From assembly GCA_964649825.1 (NCBI GenBank), contig CAZYQW010000146.1, forward strand, positions 1 to 38,366: DNA of 38,366 bases, written 5' to 3'. Shown one piece after another: positions 8,113 to 15,890 of this stretch. The translations under genes were made by a program, and so were the position numbers. Below the pieces are notes generated by a model, which made no database searches, was not told the DNA's origin, and saw only the letters and a program-made list of their open reading frames with translations. Numbering within the stretch: position 1 is the first letter of the stretch; every line of letters begins with the position of its first letter. The stretch is from CAZYQW01 sp964649825. Its GTDB lineage: Bacteria; Planctomycetota; B15-G4; JADJEK01.

Positions 8113-9488
8113 CGCCCCGGCCGACGGATCGCCGGCGGCACCGCGTGCTCCACGCGCTCATGGCGGGCCGGATCTCGAACCGGCTGGTCCTGGCCGGCGC
8201 CGCGCTCATCACGGTCGTCGTCCTCGCGATCCTCGGGCTCGTCTACGCGTGGACGACCCAGGCGGTCCAGGAAGAGACCCGCGCCGCGCTCGAGGCGGAG
8301 ATCCACGAGCTGCGCGAACGTCACCGGGAGGCGGGCCAGGGAGGTCTCCAGCTCGAGCTCGAGCGCCGCATGGCGATCGCGCAGCGGGGCGGCCGGTTCT
8401 ACCTGCTCGTGCATGAGAAGTGGGGAAAGGTCACCGGCAACCTCGAGCAGTGGCCGAACGAGGTGCGCGGCTCGGAGCGCGGATCGTTCGCGTCGCCGGA
8501 AGGCATGGTCCAGGCCGAGACCATCGAGCTGCCCGACGGGAGCCACCTCCTCGTCGGCCGCGACACCGACGCCCAACGATCGCTCGCGCGCCGGATCGGG
8601 TTCCTCCTCGCTGGCTGCGGGACCCTCGTCGCCCTCCTCTCGATCGCGGCCGGCCTGTCCGTCGGCGGCCGCCTGCTCCGGCGCGTCAACGAAATGAGCG
8701 GAGTGATCGGTGAGATCCTGTCCGGTCGATCGACGAAGCGCGTGCCGGCCAAGCAACCCGGCGACGAGTTCGATCGCCTCGCTCGCCAGTTCAACGGCCT
8801 CCTCGACCGCAACGATCAGCTCCTTGCCCAGCTCCGCGGCGTCGCGCACGACGTCGCGCACGAACTGAAGACGCCCCTGACGCGGATGCGCACGCGCATC
8901 GAGGCCGCGCGCGCGGACGCGCCGCTCGCCGACGAAGGCGTGCTCGAGACCTCGCTCGGCGAGATCGACGACCTTCTCAAGACGTTCGAGGCGCTCCTGC
9001 GTATCGCCCGCGTCGAGACCGGCGACGCCCGCCAGGGGTTCACCGAGGTCGAGCTCTCCGACGTCGTGTCCGACGCGGTCGAACTCTACGAACCGCTCGT
9101 CGAGGACGAGGGTCGTTCCCTCGTCATCGACCGACGCATCGAGGCGCGGGTCCGCGGCGACCGCGCGCTGCTCACCCAGTGCCTCGCCAACTTGATCGAC
9201 AACGCGGTCCGCTATGCGCCCCCGGGCTCGTCGATCGAGGTCGGGCTGAAACCCGCCGGCCGGGGCCGCGTGACGCTCTCCGTCGCCGATCACGGCCCTG
9301 GCGTCCCCGCCGAGGACCGCGAGCGCGTCCTCGACCGATTCGTTCGCCTCGACTACGGTCGGGCATCCGGAGCCGGTCTTGGGCTCAGCCTCGTGCGCGC
9401 GGTGGCCGAGCTGCACGGAGCGAGCCTCGCGCTCGAGGACAACGCGCCGGGTCTGCGGGTCGGGCTGACGTTCGCTCCCGTGGGATGA
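8109..9488 (+). CDS. Membrane sensor histidine kinase
   Basis: A 459-residue protein with GTG overlapping the regulator stop; an ATG at codon 18 is an alternative. Membrane helix about 25-47, an extracytoplasmic sensor region of ~110 residues, second helix about 162-186, then HAMP (about 187-240). The HisKA phospho-site is H251 in AHDVAHELKTPL. The ATPase domain shows the N box (NLIDNAVRYAPP), G1 (DHGPGVP) and G2 (GAGLGLSLVRA). It should autophosphorylate and pass phosphate to the upstream regulator. The sensor domain is not one I recognise. Confidence 0.92.
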   Translation: MTPRPTDRRRHRVLHALMAGRISNRLVLAGAALITVVVLAILGLVYAWTTQAVQEETRAALEAEIHELRERHREAGQGGLQLELERRMAIAQRGGRFYLLVHEKWGKVTGNLEQWPNEVRGSERGSFASPEGMVQAETIELPDGSHLLVGRDTDAQRSLARRIGFLLAGCGTLVALLSIAAGLSVGGRLLRRVNEMSGVIGEILSGRSTKRVPAKQPGDEFDRLARQFNGLLDRNDQLLAQLRGVAHDVAHELKTPLTRMRTRIEAARADAPLADEGVLETSLGEIDDLLKTFEALLRIARVETGDARQGFTEVELSDVVSDAVELYEPLVEDEGRSLVIDRRIEARVRGDRALLTQCLANLIDNAVRYAPPGSSIEVGLKPAGRGRVTLSVADHGPGVPAEDRERVLDRFVRLDYGRASGAGLGLSLVRAVAELHGASLALEDNAPGLRVGLTFAPVG

Positions 9489-9670
9489 CGTCGACGGCGG
9501 CCTTCTCCAGCGATGGTGCGGCTCGCTTTCTACAAAAGTCCGACGCGCGCTGCGGCCGCGTCGATCGTCCGCACGAATCGCGACGACGGTGCATGACGAA
9601 GCGCGGCTCGACCTCGGTACAGCGATTGCTCGGTTTCGTGACGAGACTCGTATTCCAAGGAGAGAACGCG

Positions 9671-10534
9671 ATGCATCGGCGCACGAGCAAAAGCCATCCA
9701 TACATTCGGGCGATTCTGATCGCCGCCACCGGCGGGTTGGCGATCATGGCGGCGGCGGGCGCCGCGGAGCGAGCGGAGGCCGACTCCAGGTCGGCGCACT
9801 TCCAAACGATCAGCGCGTTCTCCGACGCGAGATTGGTCGCGGCGGACGGGGACGACGAGGCCGCCTTCGCCCTCCATGACGCGGTCATCGACGTCGAGAC
9901 CGGCCGCGTCCAATACTTCGCGATCCGCGGCGAGGACGGCCTGCATGCGGTCGAGCCGAGACGGATCGGCCACGACGGCGACGACCTCGAGCTCAGGATC
10001 GCGACCTCCGGGTTGAAGAACTACCGTCCGCTCGCGGCGGAAGGAACGTGGCCTCAGATCGATGTGGACGACGACGGCCGAACGACGGCCACGTCGCGCG
10101 TCCGTCGGGCGAGCTCGCTGCTGGGCGCGACCGTCCATGACTGCTTCGGGCGCGAGCTCGGGCGAGTCGAGGACGTGCTGATCGACCACGACGGCGGCCA
10201 CCACGCACACGTGGTGCTGTCGTGGCTCCACGACGACGACCTCGCGACGCTGCCCCGCGAAGAGGAGATGGACGCGGAGGCCGTCCCTGAGTACTACGCG
10301 ATCCCGCTCGCCGACCTGCGCATGCACGCGACCGACGGTTCGATCCTGATCCTGCGACGCCCACTGACGACCTTGCCCGACTGGACGCCTCGTCCGTGGC
10401 CCGACTACTTCCGCTCGCCCGCGAGTCAGTACGTCAGCGACTCCTATCAGGACGAGTCCCGGGGAACGGACGACGACCGGGACGACGACGTCGAACGGCG
10501 GAACGCACCGGCACGCGAGGATCGTCGCAGATAG
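9671..10534 (+). CDS. Exported PRC-barrel protein
   Basis: A 287-residue protein with AAGGAG 8 nt before the ATG. Residues about 10-37 form an unusually Ala/Gly-rich signal peptide (cut probably near AEA-DS). Two PRC-barrel-like units follow, about 50-120 (around DVETGRVQYFAIRG) and 125-215 (around LGRVEDVLIDHDGG, with Y-A-I-P-L-A-D-L). The C-terminal 50 residues are Asp/Arg-rich and probably disordered. PRC barrels occur in RimM, photosynthetic reaction centres and many stress or envelope proteins; substrate unknown. A small membrane-protein gene follows 77 bp downstream. Confidence 0.7.
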   Translation: MHRRTSKSHPYIRAILIAATGGLAIMAAAGAAERAEADSRSAHFQTISAFSDARLVAADGDDEAAFALHDAVIDVETGRVQYFAIRGEDGLHAVEPRRIGHDGDDLELRIATSGLKNYRPLAAEGTWPQIDVDDDGRTTATSRVRRASSLLGATVHDCFGRELGRVEDVLIDHDGGHHAHVVLSWLHDDDLATLPREEEMDAEAVPEYYAIPLADLRMHATDGSILILRRPLTTLPDWTPRPWPDYFRSPASQYVSDSYQDESRGTDDDRDDDVERRNAPAREDRRR

Positions 10535-10611
10535 GAACGCCTCGCACGTCCGTCCATCGCCTCGTCCATGACCCTCGTTCCATCCTCGTTCCCTCGTTCA
10601 AAGGATTCGAC

Positions 10612-10728
10612 ATGAACGACGCAGCACGCGGTTGTCTCGCCGGGTTGGCCTCGTGGAAGCTCGGCGGCGGCATCATCAGCACGATCGTCATCTTCATTCT
10701 CATCTATTGGCTGCTCGGTCATTGTTGA
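10612..10728 (+). CDS. 38-residue single-pass membrane microprotein
   Basis: Starts at an ATG with AAAGGA 6 nt upstream. The protein is a short polar head (MNDAARGC), then a GG-kinked hydrophobic helix (about residues 18-36, IISTIVIFILIYWLLG) and a terminal HC. A good ribosome site, clean helix and separate stop make it more likely real than chance. It follows the PRC-barrel gene and may share its transcript. Function unknown. Confidence 0.6.
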   Translation: MNDAARGCLAGLASWKLGGGIISTIVIFILIYWLLGHC

Positions 10729-10762
10729 CCAGAAGAGCCGATTGCCGTCGATCCGGGGACGT

Positions 10763-12397
10763 TCACTCCGCGAGCCGATAGACGCCAACCGTCGGCTGGA
10801 ACGCCGCCCCGCGGCGGATCGGATGCGGGTGGCGCGGCGCGAACGACTCCACCCGAACGTACCGTTTGCCCAGGAGCGGCACTTCGCGCGGCGCCGAGGC
10901 CGGCGGCGGCGACGGTTCGGCGAGCGAGCGATGCGGGTCGAAGAACCCGGTGACGTAGAACGAGGGGGAGCGCGGGAACGACGCCGCCGTCCCTTTCTCG
11001 AGGTCGATGCGGACGACGCCGACCTCCGGCGGGAACGACACGTTATGCATCGGCAGCGAGAGCGCGGCGGCCACGATGGCGCCCGCGTCGACCGATTCCT
11101 CGAGGAACGCCTCCGCACGAGCGCGTGGATCGTCGTCGAGCATCTCGACGAGGAGCACTGCCTCCTGCATCCGCACGGCGAGGAGCAGGAGCACCGAGAC
11201 GACGGCGATGTAGCGGAGGAGCGGAACGCGAAGAAGAGCGACGAGGACGGCCGCCGCCGGAATGAACAGGAGCAACGCGACGGGCAGCAGGAACCTCATG
11301 TAGACGTAGCCGATCGGCGCGAGGAACGTCAGGCCGTACGACAGCAGCGGCACCAGCATCAGCAGGGCGGCCGATCGACGCGTCCAGAGGAGCTGCACGA
11401 TCCCGATCGCGGCGAGGACGAGCGTGGTCGTGCCCGTCATGTCGTCGAGGTGGAGCACGGACTCCAGGAAGAGCGACCAGACGCCGGACGGAGTCGAGGG
11501 GAACGTTCGATACGGCGTGACCCCGGCGCCGAAGACGTGCTCGAAGTGCGCCGTCACGCCGGCCATGTCGAACGGCACCCCGATCGCCAGCCCGTAGAGG
11601 CCGGCCGAGGTCGCCGCCGCCACGAGGACGGCCGCGAGCGGGAACGTCCGCGTGGGTTGGGCCGCGAGCGCGCCGGGTCTTGCGATCCGCCAGAGCACGA
11701 ACGGCAACGTCAACAGGAACCAGCCGAACGCCTGGTCCTTCGTCGCGCCGGACAGCGCGACGAACGCCGCGGCGAGGATGATGTCCCGGCTTCGCGCCCG
11801 CTCGATCGCGCGGACCGCGAAGACGAGCGCGAGCATCCCCCAGAACAGGTACGGCACGTCGACGTTCGTGGTATGCGCGTAGTAGATCAGCGGGCTCGAG
11901 AGCGCGGCCAGGAACGCCGCAAGGAACGCCGTCCCCGTCCCGAAGAGGTGCCGCGCGAACGCGAGCAACGCGAGCACGACGCCGACGCCCATCAGCGCGG
12001 AGACCACGCGCGCCACGATGATCAGCTCCGCGATCGTGTCCGCGAACGGCCGCAGCCCGTCGCGCTGATCCGACGTGGCGCGAGCCGGACGGCTCGTGAA
12101 CTGCGTCATCAGGTCGTCGTGGCGGCGGTTTCCGTCGTCGACTCCGTGGCGCAGCACGAGCCACAGGCGCTGCAGCCCGCCGACCAGGACGAGGTGCGTC
12201 CGCGGGTACTTGTGCCCGACGACGTGACGCGCCGAGAACGCGTGGTCGAACGCGTCGAGCGACAGGACGGGGTGGACGCCGTCGACCGAAGGATCGTAGT
12301 GCCGCGGCATCAAGAAACCGATCGCGGCGAGGTTCAGCCCGGCCGAGAGGACGGTGATGGCGAGCGCAAGGAAGACGAGCGAGCGGCGTTGGTTCAT
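10763..12397 (-). CDS. Polytopic GT-C-type glycosyltransferase (ArnT/PMT-like)
   Basis: A 544-residue protein with a first membrane helix at about 8-30, a long extracytoplasmic loop (about 31-125) rich in Asp and His (including H33-Y-D-P and S-V-D-G-V-H-P), then roughly ten more helices to about residue 415. The rest is a soluble tail of ~130 residues. The layout resembles dolichyl/undecaprenyl-phosphate-mannose transferases (PMT_2/GT39/GT83), which move a sugar from a lipid carrier outside the membrane. Family by topology and loop only; the sugar and acceptor are unknown. It follows the ASPIC/UnbV gene by 30 bp on the same strand and may be in its operon. Confidence 0.7.
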   Translation of the reverse strand: MNQRRSLVFLALAITVLSAGLNLAAIGFLMPRHYDPSVDGVHPVLSLDAFDHAFSARHVVGHKYPRTHLVLVGGLQRLWLVLRHGVDDGNRRHDDLMTQFTSRPARATSDQRDGLRPFADTIAELIIVARVVSALMGVGVVLALLAFARHLFGTGTAFLAAFLAALSSPLIYYAHTTNVDVPYLFWGMLALVFAVRAIERARSRDIILAAAFVALSGATKDQAFGWFLLTLPFVLWRIARPGALAAQPTRTFPLAAVLVAAATSAGLYGLAIGVPFDMAGVTAHFEHVFGAGVTPYRTFPSTPSGVWSLFLESVLHLDDMTGTTTLVLAAIGIVQLLWTRRSAALLMLVPLLSYGLTFLAPIGYVYMRFLLPVALLLFIPAAAVLVALLRVPLLRYIAVVSVLLLLAVRMQEAVLLVEMLDDDPRARAEAFLEESVDAGAIVAAALSLPMHNVSFPPEVGVVRIDLEKGTAASFPRSPSFYVTGFFDPHRSLAEPSPPPASAPREVPLLGKRYVRVESFAPRHPHPIRRGAAFQPTVGVYRLAE

Positions 12398-12427
12398 CGC
12401 CGGGGAATCGTAGCGGGCGGCCTCCCC

Positions 12428-14671
12428 TCAGCGCCCCGCCGAGCTCCGGCGAATCGTCGTCGTCCGGTTGGGGAACGCGGTCGTGGTCTGCTCGAAGCCG
12501 TCCGGCCAGCGCACGGTGACCCGCATCCGCCCCCTGGCCGTCCCGAGGCCGAAGTGCAGCTCGTGCCCGTCCTGCGACGTCGTGCCGCGGGCCGTGGAGA
12601 GCTCGCGCACGACGCGGACCGGTGCGTCGCCCGGCGTTTCGACCGTGACCCGCGCGCCGATCCCGAACCGGTTCCTCCCGCTCGCGGCCAACCGAACCTT
12701 CAACCAGTTGTTCTCGTTTCCGCGATTGCGGAAGAGCCGGACGCCGGAGCTCGATGCGAAAAGGACGTCGACGTCGCCGTCGTCGTCGAGGTCGAACCAC
12801 GCCTGACCCCAACCGTTGAAGACGATCGCACCCGCGCGCCGCGTGATCGGCGCGAACCGGCCGGTTCCGTCGTTCTCGTACAGGGCGGACGGCACTCCCT
12901 CGTAGATGCACGTGATCGAGAGGTCGAGGTCGCCGTCGCCGTCGACGTCGACCAACGCGGGATCGGAGTGGGTCTCCTGGAAACGAACCCCGCGCGCGCT
13001 CCGCTCCTCGGTGAACGCGCCGCCGCCGCCGTTCACGTAGAGGCATGACTGGTTCGAGAAGCCCTGCTGGATGTAGCGCGGGTGCGCGAGGTTGGCCGAG
13101 AAAAGGTCGAGGTCGCCGTCCCCGTCGACGTCGCCGAAGCACGAGCCGATCGTGTGACCGAAGTACTGCGGGTATCGCTCGGCCGTCCCGCGGACGGTGG
13201 TCGCCTCGCCGACGTCCACGAACGTCGCCCCGTCGTTCCGGAACAGGCGGTTCGGGTTGAGGCGGTAGTTCGACACATGCAGGTCGACGTCGCCGTCGTC
13301 GTCGAAGTCGGCGGTGGCGACGCCCCGGCTGCACGCGGCGGGCGGCGCCCGGACGCCGAGCGAGTCCGACGCGTCGGTGAATCGAGTCCCGTCGTTCACG
13401 AGCAGCCAGTCCGGATGCCCGGTCGCCATCGGCTCCTCGTACACCGCTAGGTAGACGTCGAGACGCCCGTCGCCGTTCGCGTCGAAGAGCGTCGCCCCCT
13501 CGGGCGGCGCGGGGAGCGTCACCGCGTCGAGCCCGAACGCCGCGGTCGCGTCCTCGAACGCGAAGCGCCCGCGCGGCCCGGTGTTCGCGAACAGCCTCGG
13601 CTTCACGCCGAGCACGAGCAGGTCGAGATCGCCGTCGTCGTCCACGTCTCCGAAGAGCGCGCCGTTGCCGCCCGGACCGAGACCGGCCTCGGTCGTGACC
13701 TCGACGAACCGCTCCGCGTGGTCGTTTCGAAACAGTCGTCCCTGGAAGCAGACGTCGGGGTCGCCGTCGGAGTCGTAGTCGCCGACCGCGACGCGTCCGG
13801 AGCGGACCTCCGCGAGCCCGAACGCCTCGGTCACGTCCTCGAACACGACCCCCGGCTCCGGCTCGCGCGCGAGCAACGGGTCTTCGGGCGGATCGTCGGA
13901 CGACGCCGTCCGACCGCCGAGCACCGCGGCCTGCGTCAGCACGTTCAGGTACGTGTCGCACTCGACGTCGCAGCGATCGCGCCGCGCCCGCATGTCGTCG
14001 TCGAGCGGCACGTCCGCGTCGAACCGTTCCCTCTCCGCCGCGTCGCGCCACGCACGCTCGAAGGCGAGTCGCGCCCGCTCGTACATCCGCGCGTCGCGGC
14101 GACCGGCGCGGACGTACGCCTGCGCATACAGCATCAGCGTCCGATGGTCCTCGGTACCCTGCTCCGCCGCACGCGCGAGCAGTCGGTCGTAGTACGCTTC
14201 CAGCGTCTCGATCGCGGCCGCGTCGTCCTGCTTCAGCGCCGCCATCAGCAACCGCGACGCCGGCGTTCCCGCCACGTGCGGCGACTCGGGATAGGCGTCG
14301 AACAACGCCTGCCAGCACTTCCGATTGAACGCGGCGTCGTAGTTCGCCCAGCAGTGACCGTAGACCGCGTTCACGACTTCGCCGAGCGGACTGCCGAATC
14401 CCTCGAGCGCGGAAGCCGGATCCTGTCCCGCCGCCGCGAGCCGCTTCAATCCGTCGACGGCTCCCGCGAACTCCTGCATCCCGGCCCGGCCGACGGCGAG
14501 GTTCGCGAGCGCGAGTCGATCCTCCGGTTCCTCCCGGAGCCGTTCGTCCGCGAGGCGGACCAGCTCGGCCCAGCCGCTCGACTGCCGGAGCTCGGCCGCA
14601 CGAGCGGGGAAACCGACGTCGTCCGAGCGCGCGACGGCGATCGCGACGAGAAGCCCGGCGAGCGCGTTCAA
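12428..14671 (-). CDS. Secreted FG-GAP/ASPIC-UnbV repeat protein with helical N-terminus
   Basis: A 747-residue protein. I choose the TTG at 14671 because it overlaps the upstream stop as TTGA, has GGGGAGG 4 nt before it, and gives a clean signal peptide (M-N-A-L-A-G-L-L-V-A-I-A-V-A). The frame runs ~1.4 kb further upstream, but that part lies inside the hydrolase gene and is arginine-rich. Residues about 25-235 are helical and TPR-like. Residues about 245-650 hold FG-GAP/VCBS repeats with DxDxDGxxD calcium loops. The C-terminus (about 655-740) is an ASPIC/UnbV domain. Exported beta-propeller proteins of this kind are common in planctomycetes; function unknown. Coupled to the alpha/beta hydrolase. 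Confidence 0.85.
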   Translation of the reverse strand: MNALAGLLVAIAVARSDDVGFPARAAELRQSSGWAELVRLADERLREEPEDRLALANLAVGRAGMQEFAGAVDGLKRLAAAGQDPASALEGFGSPLGEVVNAVYGHCWANYDAAFNRKCWQALFDAYPESPHVAGTPASRLLMAALKQDDAAAIETLEAYYDRLLARAAEQGTEDHRTLMLYAQAYVRAGRRDARMYERARLAFERAWRDAAERERFDADVPLDDDMRARRDRCDVECDTYLNVLTQAAVLGGRTASSDDPPEDPLLAREPEPGVVFEDVTEAFGLAEVRSGRVAVGDYDSDGDPDVCFQGRLFRNDHAERFVEVTTEAGLGPGGNGALFGDVDDDGDLDLLVLGVKPRLFANTGPRGRFAFEDATAAFGLDAVTLPAPPEGATLFDANGDGRLDVYLAVYEEPMATGHPDWLLVNDGTRFTDASDSLGVRAPPAACSRGVATADFDDDGDVDLHVSNYRLNPNRLFRNDGATFVDVGEATTVRGTAERYPQYFGHTIGSCFGDVDGDGDLDLFSANLAHPRYIQQGFSNQSCLYVNGGGGAFTEERSARGVRFQETHSDPALVDVDGDGDLDLSITCIYEGVPSALYENDGTGRFAPITRRAGAIVFNGWGQAWFDLDDDGDVDVLFASSSGVRLFRNRGNENNWLKVRLAASGRNRFGIGARVTVETPGDAPVRVVRELSTARGTTSQDGHELHFGLGTARGRMRVTVRWPDGFEQTTTAFPNRTTTIRRSSAGR

Positions 14672-15717
14672 CGGTCCTCCCCGACGGGCGTCACCCTCTC
14701 GACCGCCTTGGGCTGGCCCCGCTTCAGCTCGGACGCGATGGAGGCCACGACGCCGGGAAGGAACGGCAGCCCCGTGTAGTGGTCGGCGAGGATCCAGACG
14801 TGATGGTGCTCGTCCAGCCGCGCGGCGCGGCCGAGCGCGAGCGCGTTCGCGGGCGGCACGACCTGGTCGTAGCGCGCCGAGTAGAGCCAGGTGCGCATCG
14901 GGTCGAGACGGTGCGCGAGCCGGACCGGGTCGATGTCGCGGAGCGCCGCCCGCAGCTCGTCGCCGCTGAACCCGGCCTCCTGATATGCGGCACGGATCTT
15001 CGCGGTGTCCCGTTTGCCGTTCTCGAACATCGATCCGAGGTCGCCGCCCGCGAGCATCAGGTGGACCGAGGCGAACCGGCCGTCGAGTGAGCCGGCGATG
15101 GCGGCGACGAAGCCGCCGAGGCTCGTCCCCTGGATCGCGATTCGGCGTCCATCGACCCCCGGCAGCCCCGCGATGGCGTCCCGGGCCCGCCTCGCGTCGG
15201 CCACGCCTTGCCGGAATCGCGACGGAAACCGACGCACGTCGCGTCGATCGTCGCGGGTTCCGCGTTCGCCGTAGTCGGGGAGATGGAGCACGAACGCGTG
15301 GATCCCCTGCGCCTGCAACCCGGCCGCCACGGCGCGCGCGACGCGCATTCGCCCGTCGAGGATGTGCAGCACCAATACCGCGGGCACCGCGGACACGGCG
15401 GCGGCGCCGACTCGGCGAGCTCGGTACCATTCGAGCACGACGGTATCGACCGGCTCGCTCCCGCGCGGGCGCGGCGACGCGAAACGTACTCGCGCGTCCT
15501 CGCGTTCGAGCGGCGGACCGACCGTCACCTCGAACGAACGCGGCACCCAGAGGAACGGCTCGAGCGCCTCCAGCTCCTCGGCGTTCGACGCCGACGCATC
15601 GAGCGAGTCGTTCGCGACGAAGCGGATCGGCTCGACGCCGGTCGGCTCGGCCCCGCTCTCGGGCCGAAGGACGACGAGCACGGCAAGCGCCACCGAAAAG
15701 ACGTGGTTTCCTCGCAT
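14668..15717 (-). CDS. Exported alpha/beta hydrolase
   Basis: A 349-residue protein with GAGGG before the ATG and a short signal peptide (about 1-23). Full hydrolase triad: nucleophile S199 in G-T-S-L-G-G, acid D284 in ARYDQVVPP and base H313 in ADHYTG. A ~100-residue N-terminal segment precedes the hydrolase core. Esterase or peptidase activity is likely; the substrate is not visible. Its stop overlaps the start of the ASPIC/UnbV gene, so the two products are probably made together. Confidence 0.82.
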   Translation of the reverse strand: MRGNHVFSVALAVLVVLRPESGAEPTGVEPIRFVANDSLDASASNAEELEALEPFLWVPRSFEVTVGPPLEREDARVRFASPRPRGSEPVDTVVLEWYRARRVGAAAVSAVPAVLVLHILDGRMRVARAVAAGLQAQGIHAFVLHLPDYGERGTRDDRRDVRRFPSRFRQGVADARRARDAIAGLPGVDGRRIAIQGTSLGGFVAAIAGSLDGRFASVHLMLAGGDLGSMFENGKRDTAKIRAAYQEAGFSGDELRAALRDIDPVRLAHRLDPMRTWLYSARYDQVVPPANALALGRAARLDEHHHVWILADHYTGLPFLPGVVASIASELKRGQPKAVERVTPVGEDR

Positions 15718-15890
15718 GGCACCCTCGCGACTCGCGGAACCGGAGGCAGTAGAACGTAAGTCGGTGGCGGGGGACAGACCCGACCGAGAGGCATCCGCGC
15801 AGGCATCGCTCCCCGACTTGCTCCGACCGTGGCCTGCCTGCGGTATCCTGGCCGTTCCACTGGGCAGTCGTCTGGTTCGGGAGAACCCCT

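Noticed and set aside
10742..13048. A 768-codon plus-strand frame opposite the GT-C and ASPIC genes
   Set aside because: Charged low-complexity translation without domains; the minus strand has membrane helices and FG-GAP motifs.
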